This document shows positions 24,844 to 32,026 of a stretch of 38,004 nucleotides of DNA, piece by piece. Source of the DNA: an uncultured Mycolicibacterium sp. (GTDB lineage: Bacteria; Actinomycetota; Actinomycetes; Mycobacteriales; Mycobacteriaceae); NCBI GenBank assembly GCA_945957405.1, contig CAMFLL010000025.1, forward strand, positions 1-38,004, in the 5' to 3' direction. Each line of letters opens with the position of its first letter. The first letter of the stretch is position 1. The translations under genes were made by a program, and so were the position numbers. Under the pieces are notes generated by a model, which searched no databases, was not told the origin of the DNA, and was given only the letters and a program-made list of their open reading frames with translations.

Positions 24844-25104
24844 ATGAACACTGCCCGTCGGCGGAAATTTGCAGCCAGCTTCGTGCTCCTCGCGGGAATG
24901 TCGGGAGCCATCCTGGCGGGCTGCTCCAGCGAGAAGGGCACCGAGGAGCCCACCACCACGACGACCACGACCACCACCTCGCCGTCGCCGACCGAGAAGG
25001 CCATCGACCCGACCGGCGGCAACAAGTTCACGCCGGACGTCAAGGCACCCGGCCCGCAGACGGCTGCCCCCGGCAACCTGCCTGGTAACGCTCCGAAGAA
25101 CTGA
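24844..25104 (+). CDS. small threonine/proline-rich lipoprotein
   Basis: 86 residues. The signal peptide (MNTARRRKFAASFVLLAGM...) ends in the lipobox LAGC, so the mature protein should be lipid-anchored on the outer membrane face. The mature part is low complexity: a run of nine threonines encoded by mixed ACC/ACG codons, then proline- and glycine-rich sequence with no recognisable fold. GAAAGGG lies upstream of the ATG. The stop overlaps the aldo/keto reductase start by one base (TGATG), so the two are co-translated although one is exported and the other cytoplasmic. Confidence 0.85.
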   Translation: MNTARRRKFAASFVLLAGMSGAILAGCSSEKGTEEPTTTTTTTTTSPSPTEKAIDPTGGNKFTPDVKAPGPQTAAPGNLPGNAPKN

Positions 25105-25970
25105 TGTCTGCTTCGACGGCCGGCGCAGCGGCATCGGGTTCGCTCGCCATCGGTGATCTGAGTGTGCATCGGCTCGGCTTCGGGTCGATGCAGCTGACGG
25201 GCAAGGGTGTCTGGGGGGCACCCGCCGATCACGACGAGTCGATCCGGGTGCTGCGCCGCGCCGTCGAGTTGGGTGTCAACTTCATCGACACCGCTGACTC
25301 CTACGGCCCGTATGTGGCCGAAGACTTGATCCGTGAGGCCCTTCATCCGTACGCGGACGGTGTGCTCATCGCCACCAAGGCGGGCCTGCTGCGCACGGGA
25401 CCCGATGTCTGGGTCCCGTTGGGTAACCCCAGCTACCTGCGTCAAGAGGTCGAGATGAGTCTGCGGCGCCTTGGGGTGGAGCGGATCGACCTGATGCAGT
25501 TGCATCGGGTCGACCGGAACTTCCCGCTCGAGGATCAGGTCGGGGAGCTGGCCAAGATGAAGGACGAGGGCAAGATCGGGCACATCGGGTTGTCCGAAGT
25601 CGATGTCGATCAGCTCAAGGCCGCACAGAAGGTGACGCCGATCGCGTCGGTGCAGAATCTGTACAACCTGGCCAATCGATCCGCCGAAGCGTTGCTGGAT
25701 GAGGCTGAGGCGCAAGGCATTGCGTTCATCCCGTGGTTCCCGCTGGCGGCCGGTCCGCTGGCGGCCAGCGACGGGCCGTTGCATCAACTAGCTGTCGACC
25801 ATGACGCGGCACCGTCGCAGTTGGCGTTGGCATGGCTGCTCAAGCGGTCACCGGTGATGCTCCCGATCCCCGGCACCTCCAAGGTGAGCCACCTGGAACC
25901 CAACGTCGCTGCCGCCGAGATCGAGCTGAGCGACGCCGAGTTCGACGCGATCAGCGCCGCGGCTGGATAG
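25104..25970 (+). CDS. aldo/keto reductase
   Basis: 288 residues of an AKR TIM barrel. The catalytic tetrad is visible: Asp and Tyr in NFIDTADSYGPY, Lys in LIATKAGLL and His in LMQLHRVDRN. NADPH-binding marks are PIASVQNLYN and the late LPIPGTSKVSHLEPN. It would reduce aldehydes or ketones. Translation is coupled to the upstream lipoprotein through a one-base overlap. It converges on the potassium channel gene. Confidence 0.93.
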   Translation: MSASTAGAAASGSLAIGDLSVHRLGFGSMQLTGKGVWGAPADHDESIRVLRRAVELGVNFIDTADSYGPYVAEDLIREALHPYADGVLIATKAGLLRTGPDVWVPLGNPSYLRQEVEMSLRRLGVERIDLMQLHRVDRNFPLEDQVGELAKMKDEGKIGHIGLSEVDVDQLKAAQKVTPIASVQNLYNLANRSAEALLDEAEAQGIAFIPWFPLAAGPLAASDGPLHQLAVDHDAAPSQLALAWLLKRSPVMLPIPGTSKVSHLEPNVAAAEIELSDAEFDAISAAAG

Positions 25971-26020
25971 GTTTGGTGCGTGCGTTGTGACGTGCCCTGT
26001 CGAGCGCGGCGCATCGCTTG

Positions 26021-26779
26021 TCAGTGCTGGCTTTCGACGATCTCTTCCAGCCGTTTGATCTCGGCGCGCAGCGCGGCGTTCTGCGCTTCCACGTCGTGCC
26101 GCAGCGCGTCGATCTGTGCTGCCGTCGCGGCCTGATTGGCGGAGTCTTCTTCGGCGACCCGCTGGATGATCCACGACGCGAGCGTCGCGGTGACGACGCC
26201 GACGAGGCTGATACCGCCGATCATCAACACCACGGCGATCACCCGTCCGGTGCCGGTGACCGGTGACAGATCGCCGTAGCCGACAGTGGTGATGGTCGTG
26301 ACCGACCACCACAGCGCGTCGCCGAAGGTCTTGATTTTGGAATCGGGCTCGAACCGCTCGGTTTCGAGGATCGCCAGTGACGCGACGTAGACGAGCAGGA
26401 CGACGGCGACGGCGGTGTAGACGACGACGCGACCGCGGATGGCCCCGCCGATGGCCTTCTGCAGCGCCGCGACCAGGACAACCAGCCTCAACAGGCGAAG
26501 CGGACGCAACAGGGGTAGCGCCACGACGGCCAAGTCGACCAGATGACGCACGAACCACCGCGAGCGATCCTCGGCGAGCCAGAGGCGAGCGACGTAGTCG
26601 ACGAGGAACACACCCCAGGTCGCCCAGATGACGGCGTTCAGCACGGTGTCGGCGGTGCCGTGCGGCATGGCCAGGACTCTGATCGAGAATGCGGCAAGGA
26701 AGACCAGGGCGACCGAGGCGAGGGGCCACTCGGTGCGCTTCTCCCACCCCGGTAGATCTCGCTGTCTGCGCTCTGCCAC
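26021..26779 (-). CDS. voltage-gated-like potassium channel (Kv/KvAP type)
   Basis: About 252 residues with six membrane segments. The S4-like helix carries spaced arginines (LLRPLRLLRLVVLV), the pore loop has TTVGYGD (about 164-170), the K+ selectivity filter, and S6 follows as VIAVVLMIGGISLVGVV. A C-terminal coiled coil (AQIDALRHDVEAQNAALRAE) probably tetramerises the channel. The GTG at 26777-26779 is chosen because GAAAGGAT lies at ideal distance; the ATG at 26819-26821 is in frame but has no ribosome site and abuts the tandem repeat. Only four regularly spaced S4 arginines are present, so voltage sensing is plausible but unproven. Confidence 0.88.
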   Translation of the reverse strand: MAERRQRDLPGWEKRTEWPLASVALVFLAAFSIRVLAMPHGTADTVLNAVIWATWGVFLVDYVARLWLAEDRSRWFVRHLVDLAVVALPLLRPLRLLRLVVLVAALQKAIGGAIRGRVVVYTAVAVVLLVYVASLAILETERFEPDSKIKTFGDALWWSVTTITTVGYGDLSPVTGTGRVIAVVLMIGGISLVGVVTATLASWIIQRVAEEDSANQAATAAQIDALRHDVEAQNAALRAEIKRLEEIVESQH

Positions 26780-26822
26780 CCGTGATCCTTTCTTCCGTAG
26801 GACCGGATCTAGCGCGGACATT

Positions 26823-27001
26823 AGCAATAGTTGGGCCGCGGTAGACCCCGGGCGCTGACTCTGCCCGCGGATGGGTCCGCGGCTCTGGAGACTGCGATGC
26901 CGATGTGCCCAAGCAATAGTTGGGCCGCGGTAGACCCCGGGCGCTGACTCTGCCCGCGGTTGGGTCTGTGGCCCGTGGAGACTGCGATGCCGGTGTGCCC
27001 A
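26823..27001. repeat. tandem direct repeat of an 89/90-bp intergenic unit
   Basis: Two copies lie head to tail: 26823-26911 (89 bases) and 26912-27001 (90 bases). The first 48 bases are identical, and the rest differ by a handful of substitutions and one inserted base. The unit has no convincing ORF of its own. This makes up the left part of the 441-base gene-free region between the channel and the next gene. Confidence 0.92.
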
Positions 27002-27088
27002 CCCATGCGCGACAAATCGCGACTTGAGCGACAAACCATGGTGGTCGAACGTGTCGCTCGAGTCGCGAGTTGTCGCTCTGTGGTGGGC
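26997..27088. repeat. long intergenic hairpin with 18-nt loop and outer stem
   Basis: Arms 27009-27033 and 27052-27076 match at 23 of 25 positions around an 18-nt loop (27034-27051). A further 7-bp outer stem, GCCCACC (26997-27003) with GGTGGGC (27082-27088), is separated by symmetric 5-nt internal loops. CCACC in the 5' flank can instead pair with GGTGG in the loop (27040-27044). It has the same loop length and alternative-pairing layout as the hairpin at 23175. The remaining 27089-27220 holds only the ribosome site of the next gene. Confidence 0.8.
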
Positions 27089-27220
27089 GGAGGCATTACC
27101 CTTCCTGGCCGGCGACGGACACCCACCACGGCGGCGCCCCTATCAATGTCATACCCCGGGCGCACACTCGGCCCATCGACGCGTAATAAGACTCGCGTCC
27201 CGGCCACCCAAGGGGCTGAC

Positions 27221-28210
27221 ATGGGCAACAGGGCGAACCTGGTCATTGTCGAGAATCAGGACTGGGACCTCTATTACGACCACTGGGCGGGTTGCCGCAT
27301 CCTCGACTCGCTGATCGGCGGGCCAGAACTCGCGCTGCGGTACATCAGGTCGCAGCGGCACTGCGAGAAGACCGAATGGACCGACCCGATCTGGGCCGAC
27401 GGCGGCGCGGTTGTCGATCTGGACCGTCGCAGGCTGTTGTTCTTCGGGGACGAACTGATGGTGGAACTGCCGGAACGCCGCGCGCTGATGGCGGTGCTCG
27501 AGCAGCTGTGGCCCGGCTACGCGATCTGCTGGGCGTTCGACGGCACCGTCGAACTCGCCGGTTATGTCGGCGCAGATCTACGCCCGTACGCGTGGGACAA
27601 ACAGCCGCCGGTCGAGCTGACCCGCGACCGGGACGCCTTGTGTCATCTGGTCTCGGTCAAGGACATCGCCGGCGGTGTCCGCCTGTGGCCGCTGCACTGG
27701 GAACTCAGCTCGGCGTGGCGCGGCCCGGAGCTACTCGACGCACTACCCGGTCGCGGTGTGAAGTCGTTGACGCTCAACAAGATTCCCGAAGGGGGAGTGC
27801 ACATCGACCTGGCGGAGCAGATGGTGGGAGTGTGGCAGACCGCAGACACGCTCGGTATCTTCCATGAGCTCCATGACCTGTGGCCCGGCTGGCACACAGA
27901 GTGCTGGGAGGACCGGTTCGAGGAACAACTGAAGCACTGCGGTGCAGCGTTGCGTGTTCCCGAGGTGGACCTCGTGGCCGGGATCGACAGCGCACAATCG
28001 TGGATCTCGAAGCGGGTGTTCCAGAGCTTCGAGGACAGTCCGGCGGGGCACATCGCACAACTGGCCGGACTGCTTGGGCCCCTGCATCCTGGAATGACGG
28101 TCAGCCACGATGCCCTAGCCGACTGTCGCACGCGCCCCCTCCCGGAGGAATGGACACGGTTCACCGCGGCGTGCGATCAACTTCGAGCCCGCCGCGCAAA
28201 GTCGGCATAG
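27221..28210 (+). CDS. conserved actinobacterial protein of unknown function
   Basis: 329 residues without signal peptide or membrane segments. It begins GNRANLVIVENQDWDLYYDH and contains many Trp residues (for example YDHWAGCRIL, WADGGAVVDLDRR, LWPGYAICWAFDG, WPLHWELSSAWRGPELLDAL, LHDLWPGWHTECWED). ILFFGDELMVELPERR-like segments look familiar from other actinobacterial hypothetical proteins, but I know no function. The ATG at 27221 has AAGGGG upstream; the frame opening at 26960 runs through the repeat and hairpin. It stands alone, with its stop 11 bases from the convergent FMN oxidase stop. Confidence 0.8.
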   Translation: MGNRANLVIVENQDWDLYYDHWAGCRILDSLIGGPELALRYIRSQRHCEKTEWTDPIWADGGAVVDLDRRRLLFFGDELMVELPERRALMAVLEQLWPGYAICWAFDGTVELAGYVGADLRPYAWDKQPPVELTRDRDALCHLVSVKDIAGGVRLWPLHWELSSAWRGPELLDALPGRGVKSLTLNKIPEGGVHIDLAEQMVGVWQTADTLGIFHELHDLWPGWHTECWEDRFEEQLKHCGAALRVPEVDLVAGIDSAQSWISKRVFQSFEDSPAGHIAQLAGLLGPLHPGMTVSHDALADCRTRPLPEEWTRFTAACDQLRARRAKSA

Positions 28211-28221
28211 GGCATCTGAGT

Positions 28222-29514
28222 TCAGATCGGCTCGCCCGGCAAACGGATGTGATGACGCCCGATCTGGGCCGTTGACCGCACACCGAGAAGCTGCATGCCG
28301 CGCTGGTAGCCATCGCGCAGGATCTGCACGGCGCGCTCCACGCCGCGTTCGCCGCCGGCCATCAATCCGTACAGATAGGCGCGGCCGATCATCACCGCGT
28401 CGGCACCCAGCGCCACCGCGGCAATGATGTCCTGCCCGTGCGTGATGCCACCATCGATCAGCACGGTGGCCTCGGTGCCCACCGCGGCGCGTACGGCGGG
28501 CAGGGCCTCGAGTGTCGACGGCGTGCGATCCAGTTGCCGGCCACCATGGTTGGACACCACCACGCCGTCGGCGCCCATCTCGACCACTGTGCGCGCATCC
28601 GCAGGGTTCAGGATGCCCTTGACCAGCAGCCGGTGCGGCCACCGGCGGCGCAGCCATTGGAGGTTCTCGAACGCCAGCCCGGGATCGAACACTGTCGCGG
28701 GCACATCGACGGCCTTGATCGCCGAGCCACCGATACCCTGCATCGACGCGAACGTGATCCCCGGCGTCGTCAACTTGTTCACCCACCAATAAGGGTGACG
28801 CGCCATGTCCAGGAACGTCTTCGCGGTCAACGCCGGTGGGATGGTCAGGCCATTGTGGATGTCACGCAGGTGATGCCCGGCCACCGCGGTGTCGACGGTG
28901 AGGACCACCGTCGAGAAGCCCGCCGCCAACGCACGATCGATGAGCGCATCGTTGATCGCCGGGTTGTTCGTGAGATAGAGCTGGAACCAGTTGTCACCGA
29001 AGGGTGCCGCCTCCGCGATCTGTTCCACGGTCGACGTGCCCACCGTGGACAGCGCGTACGGCAGACCGTGCCTGGCGGCGACGCGCGCAACGGCCACCTC
29101 GCCTTCGTGGTGCATCATCCGCGTGTAGCCGGTGGGCGCGAATACCAGTGGAAAGGCGATCAGGCTCCCGAGGACGTCGGTCGACAGATCGGGGTCTTTG
29201 ACCGAGCGCAGCACCTCCGGGACGAACCTGATGTCACTGAAGGCGGTGCGGTTGCGGTCCAGGGTGGCCTCGGCGTCCGAGGCCCCGTCGACGTAGTCGA
29301 AGACGCCGCGCGGTGTGGTCCTGGCCGCGATCCGACGCAACTCGTCTATCGACAGAGCACCCTGCAGCCGTCGCGTGACGGGGTTGAGCGTGGGGGAGCG
29401 GAACTGCAGGAGCTCGCGCAGTTCGGCGGCCTTGGGCAGTCGGCGTTCGACTGGCGGCCGACGGTCCGCCGGCGTTGGGCGGGTGGTGATTCGGGCTCGT
29501 CCCATGGTGGTCAT
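28222..29514 (-). CDS. FMN-dependent alpha-hydroxy acid oxidase/dehydrogenase
   Basis: 430 residues of the glycolate oxidase/L-lactate/mandelate dehydrogenase family. Visible are GVFDYVDGASDAEATL, the FMN motif FAPTGYTRMMHHEGE, WFQLYLTN, the catalytic His/Arg segment VVSNHGGRQLD and the phosphate-binding IDGGITHGQD and GADAVMIGRAYLYG. It oxidises an (S)-2-hydroxy acid to the 2-oxo acid. The N-terminal 45 or so residues before the domain are basic and proline-rich, somewhat longer than usual. It is divergent from the SDR-transporter operon and carries an operator copy at 29535-29553 downstream of its -10 box, placing it in the IclR-linked regulon. Confidence 0.92.
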   Translation of the reverse strand: MTTMGRARITTRPTPADRRPPVERRLPKAAELRELLQFRSPTLNPVTRRLQGALSIDELRRIAARTTPRGVFDYVDGASDAEATLDRNRTAFSDIRFVPEVLRSVKDPDLSTDVLGSLIAFPLVFAPTGYTRMMHHEGEVAVARVAARHGLPYALSTVGTSTVEQIAEAAPFGDNWFQLYLTNNPAINDALIDRALAAGFSTVVLTVDTAVAGHHLRDIHNGLTIPPALTAKTFLDMARHPYWWVNKLTTPGITFASMQGIGGSAIKAVDVPATVFDPGLAFENLQWLRRRWPHRLLVKGILNPADARTVVEMGADGVVVSNHGGRQLDRTPSTLEALPAVRAAVGTEATVLIDGGITHGQDIIAAVALGADAVMIGRAYLYGLMAGGERGVERAVQILRDGYQRGMQLLGVRSTAQIGRHHIRLPGEPI

Positions 29515-29534
29515 CGGAAACCTTTCTGCGTCTT

Positions 29535-29553
29535 ATATTTCAGACGTTGTCTG
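29535..29553. promoter_or_regulatory. IclR-locus operator copy 1 (FMN oxidase promoter)
   Basis: ATATTTCAGACGTTGTCTG contains the dyad CAGAC-GTT-GTCTG. Its first 16 bases are identical to the reverse complement of the site at 33592-33610. It lies 11 bases downstream of the -10 box of the leftward promoter and 20 bases upstream of the start codon. Confidence 0.75.
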
Positions 29554-29564
29554 CAATTACAGAG

Positions 29565-29593
29565 ATCGTAGGTTCGTCGCGCATCTCGGTCAA
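29565..29593 (-). promoter_or_regulatory. promoter of the FMN oxidase gene
   Basis: On the minus strand TTGACC (29588-29593) and TACGAT (29565-29570) are 17 bases apart. The operator copy at 29535-29553 follows 11 bases later, the same distance as on the opposite strand at 29682-29694. Confidence 0.5.
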
Positions 29594-29619
29594 GGGCGCG
29601 GGCGATTGCTGATGCCTAT

Positions 29620-29665
29620 TGATCCGGTATTGACCTGCATCATGATCCGGTATTGACCTGCATCA
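29620..29665. repeat. exact 23-bp tandem duplication in the divergent promoter region
   Basis: The 23 bases at 29620-29642 are repeated exactly at 29643-29665. Each copy holds a TTGACC, so the -35 box of the rightward promoter is duplicated (29630-29635 and 29653-29658). Only the second copy has correct spacing to the -10 box. Confidence 0.95.
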
Positions 29666-29682
29666 CAAATCTCGGGCACAAT
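29653..29682 (+). promoter_or_regulatory. promoter of the SDR-MHS transporter operon
   Basis: TTGACC (29653-29658) and CACAAT (29677-29682) are 18 bases apart, a fair housekeeping-type promoter. The large dyad at 29683-29717 begins at the next base, so bound regulator would block initiation. Confidence 0.55.
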
Positions 29683-29717
29683 GTTCGAAACAACAGACAC
29701 TGTCTGAAATATCGAAC
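29683..29717. promoter_or_regulatory. IclR-locus operator copy 2, extended 35-bp dyad
   Basis: The core CAGACA-C-TGTCTG (29694-29706) is a perfect inverted repeat. GTTCGA (29683-29688) and TCGAAC (29712-29717) form a second pair of arms about exactly the same centre (29700). CTGTCTGAAATATCG is shared with the other sites. It lies just after the -10 box of the rightward operon. Confidence 0.82.
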
Positions 29718-29731
29718 AGGAGCCAAGTGAG

Positions 29732-30505
29732 ATGGATCTAGGTTTGACGGGGCGAACCGCACTGGTGTGCGCATCGACTTCAGGACTTGGAATGGCGACC
29801 GCGACTGCGCTCGCCGAGGACGGCGTGACCGTCGTCGTGACCAGCCGATCGGCGCAGCGCGCCGAACAGATCGCGGCATCCCTGCCCAATGCGGTGGGCA
29901 TCGGCAGCGACCTGGTGGCCCCGGGCGGGGCGGCACAACTGTTCGCGGCTGCTCGTGACCGCGTCGGAGATCTGGACATCCTCGTGCTGAACGGACCCGG
30001 GCCCGCCCCGGGGAGCGCGCGGGACACCGACGAAACAGGGATCGGGGCGGCGGTAGCGACATTGGTGACACCGCAGGTGCACCTGGTGCGGTCGGTGCTG
30101 CCCGCGATGCGCGCTCAACGCTGGGGCCGCATCCTGAGCATCAGCTCGACCAGTGTCGAAGCACCGATCCCCAATCTGGCGCTGTCGAACCTCGGGCGCA
30201 GTGCGCTGGCCAACTACCTGAAGACCCTCGCCACCGAGGTCGCCGGCGACGGCATCACCGTGAACTCGCTGCTACCCGGCCGGATCGCGACACCGCGGGC
30301 GCGCGCCATCGACGAGGCCGCCGCCGAACGCACGGGCAAGCCTCTGGCCGACGTGCAGCAGGCGTCGAGCGATCTGATCCCCGTCGGACGCTACGGCGAC
30401 CCCGACGAGTTCGGCGCGGTCGCGGCCTTCCTGTGCAGTGCCCGCGCCTCCTACATCACCGGCACCGCACTGCGGTGTGACGGCGGAATGATCCCGACGC
30501 TGTGA
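29732..30505 (+). CDS. SDR-fold protein lacking the usual catalytic Tyr/Lys
   Basis: 257 residues of SDR fold. The cofactor loop reads LVCASTSGLG (Ala-Ser replacing the first Gly positions). The catalytic serine region LSISSTSVEA is present. Where classical members have YxxxK, this protein has LALSNLGRSAL, that is Ser and Arg. This matches a known FabG-like subfamily with an altered active site, seen beside catabolic genes; its reaction is uncertain. The C-terminal YITGTALRCDGG is normal. AGGAG lies nine bases before the ATG. It is the first gene of the operon controlled by the 35-bp dyad, followed by the transporter. Confidence 0.88.
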   Translation: MDLGLTGRTALVCASTSGLGMATATALAEDGVTVVVTSRSAQRAEQIAASLPNAVGIGSDLVAPGGAAQLFAAARDRVGDLDILVLNGPGPAPGSARDTDETGIGAAVATLVTPQVHLVRSVLPAMRAQRWGRILSISSTSVEAPIPNLALSNLGRSALANYLKTLATEVAGDGITVNSLLPGRIATPRARAIDEAAAERTGKPLADVQQASSDLIPVGRYGDPDEFGAVAAFLCSARASYITGTALRCDGGMIPTL

Positions 30506-30552
30506 ACATCCCGAAGCCCACGACATCCACCGAACCCCATCAGGAGAACCCC

Positions 30553-31881
30553 ATGACCGCTGTCAACGATGTTCCTGCACAACAGACAGACACCGGGCCC
30601 GACACCAAACGGGTGGCGCTGGCCGGCATGATCGGCACCGCCGTCGAGTGGTACGACTTCTACATCTACGGTATGGCCGCCGCACTGGTCTTCGGACCAA
30701 AGTTCTTCCCATCCTTCTCGCCGGTCGCAGGCACACTGGCGGCCTTCGGCACGTTCGCGGTCGGATTCGTGGCCCGGCCGCTCGGCGGAATCATCTTCGG
30801 CCACTTCGGCGATCGGGTGGGCCGCAAGCGCGCGCTGATCATCACCTTGTTCCTGATGGGTGCCGCCACCGTGGCGATCGGGCTGTTGCCCACCTATGCG
30901 ACCGTCGGGGTCTGGGCGCCGCTCGCACTCGTGACGCTGCGTTTCCTGCAGGGCTTCGCCGTCGGCGGCGAATGGGGCGGCGCGGTGACAATGGTGGTCG
31001 AATCCTCACCTGCACACCGGCGCGGCTTCTTCGGCAGCCTCCCGCAGATGGGGGTACCGCTGGGCTTGGTGCTCTCGACATTGATCTTCGCCGCGCTGGC
31101 AATGCTGCCCGACGACGCGTTCAACAGCTGGGGCTGGCGAATCCCGTTCCTGCTCAGCGCGTTCCTGATCGCGGTCGGGCTGTTCATCCGCGCCCGGATC
31201 AACGAAACCCCGACGTTCTCGGAGCTGAAGAAGACCGGTAACGAGGCCAAGCTGCCCGTCAAGGAGGCGTTCCAGACACAATGGCGGTCCATCGCTATGA
31301 CGGTCGGCTTGTACGTGTCGGCGGGTATCCCGTTCTACATCGTCACGGTCCTCGTGCTCGCCTACGGCTCGAAGGAGCTGGGCATCGCCAAGGGCGTGCT
31401 GTTGACCGGCATGCTGATTGCCGCTGTGCTCGAGGCCGTCGCTGTCCCGTTCTTCGGGGCACTGTCGGACCGCGTGGGGCGGCGACCTGTCTTCATCGCG
31501 GGTGCAGCGTTCGCCCTGGCGTTGGCGTTTCCGTTCTTCTGGATGCTGGCCACCGGGACCACCGGTCTGGTCTGGTTGGCCATCGCGATGGCTCTGGCAG
31601 TGGCGCACGCCGCCATGTACGGGCCGACGGCGGCTCTCTATGCCGAGCTGTTTCCGCCGGCCGTCCGCTACACCGGCACGTCGGTCGGCTACCAATTGGG
31701 CGGTGTGGTGGCCGGATTCGTGCCGCTGACGGCGGGAGCCCTGGTCTCGTGGGCCGGCGGTGCGAGCTGGCCGATCGCGACGATCTGGGCGGTGGCCGCC
31801 GTGATCGGTCTGGTCTGCGCGCTGATCGTGCGGGAGACCCGCGGCAGCGACCTGTCGGACACGGAGACCGCCCCGGTCTGA
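30553..31881 (+). CDS. MHS-family MFS proton symporter
   Basis: 442 residues, 12 helices: [53 protein letters not shown] and GALSDRVGRRP are the standard MHS marks, with the acidic/Arg motif complete in both halves. The ATG at 30553 is chosen because AGGAG precedes it; a GTG at 30502 overlaps the SDR stop and is also in frame. It lies in one operon with the SDR and probably imports the substrate of the IclR-linked pathway. A strong hairpin follows the stop. Confidence 0.92.
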   Translation: MTAVNDVPAQQTDTGPDTKRVALAGMIGTAVEWYDFYIYGMAAALVFGPKFFPSFSPVAGTLAAFGTFAVGFVARPLGGIIFGHFGDRVGRKRALIITLFLMGAATVAIGLLPTYATVGVWAPLALVTLRFLQGFAVGGEWGGAVTMVVESSPAHRRGFFGSLPQMGVPLGLVLSTLIFAALAMLPDDAFNSWGWRIPFLLSAFLIAVGLFIRARINETPTFSELKKTGNEAKLPVKEAFQTQWRSIAMTVGLYVSAGIPFYIVTVLVLAYGSKELGIAKGVLLTGMLIAAVLEAVAVPFFGALSDRVGRRPVFIAGAAFALALAFPFFWMLATGTTGLVWLAIAMALAVAHAAMYGPTAALYAELFPPAVRYTGTSVGYQLGGVVAGFVPLTAGALVSWAGGASWPIATIWAVAAVIGLVCALIVRETRGSDLSDTETAPV

Positions 31882-31898
31882 GGATGACCGAGCGCGAT

Positions 31899-31937
31899 AC
31901 CGAGGTAGCCCGCGGCAAAGCCGCGGGCTACGTCGGT
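31899..31937 (+). terminator. strong hairpin terminator after the transporter
   Basis: A perfect 12-bp stem with an AAA loop (31905-31931) is extended by five more pairs after one G-G mismatch, reaching 31899-31937, and is followed by TTTC. The T tract is short, as is common in mycobacteria. It starts 18 bases after the transporter stop codon. Confidence 0.85.
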
Positions 31938-31977
31938 TTCGGAGACGGCGGCCTCGAGCGCCAGGCCCACAACGTAA

Positions 31978-32014
31978 ACCGCCGCCGACCCCTTCAGACG
32001 AGGCCGGCGGCGGT
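31978..32014 (-). terminator. hairpin terminator after the ALDH gene
   Basis: ACCGCCGCCG (31978-31987) and CGGCGGCGGT (32005-32014) form a perfect 10-bp stem with a 17-nt loop. On the minus strand it begins 12 bases beyond the ALDH stop codon. The convergent transporter has its own separate hairpin. Confidence 0.65.
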
Positions 32015-32026
32015 GAACGTCGTCGG

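Noticed and set aside
24949..24980. ACC/ACG triplet run as a possible phase-variable repeat
   Set aside because: It encodes a polythreonine linker with mixed codons and triplet changes would stay in frame, so on/off switching is unlikely.
2405..31881. Three MHS transporters as copies of one recent duplication
   Set aside because: They share only family motifs and differ throughout in loops and termini, so they are separate family members rather than recent duplicates.
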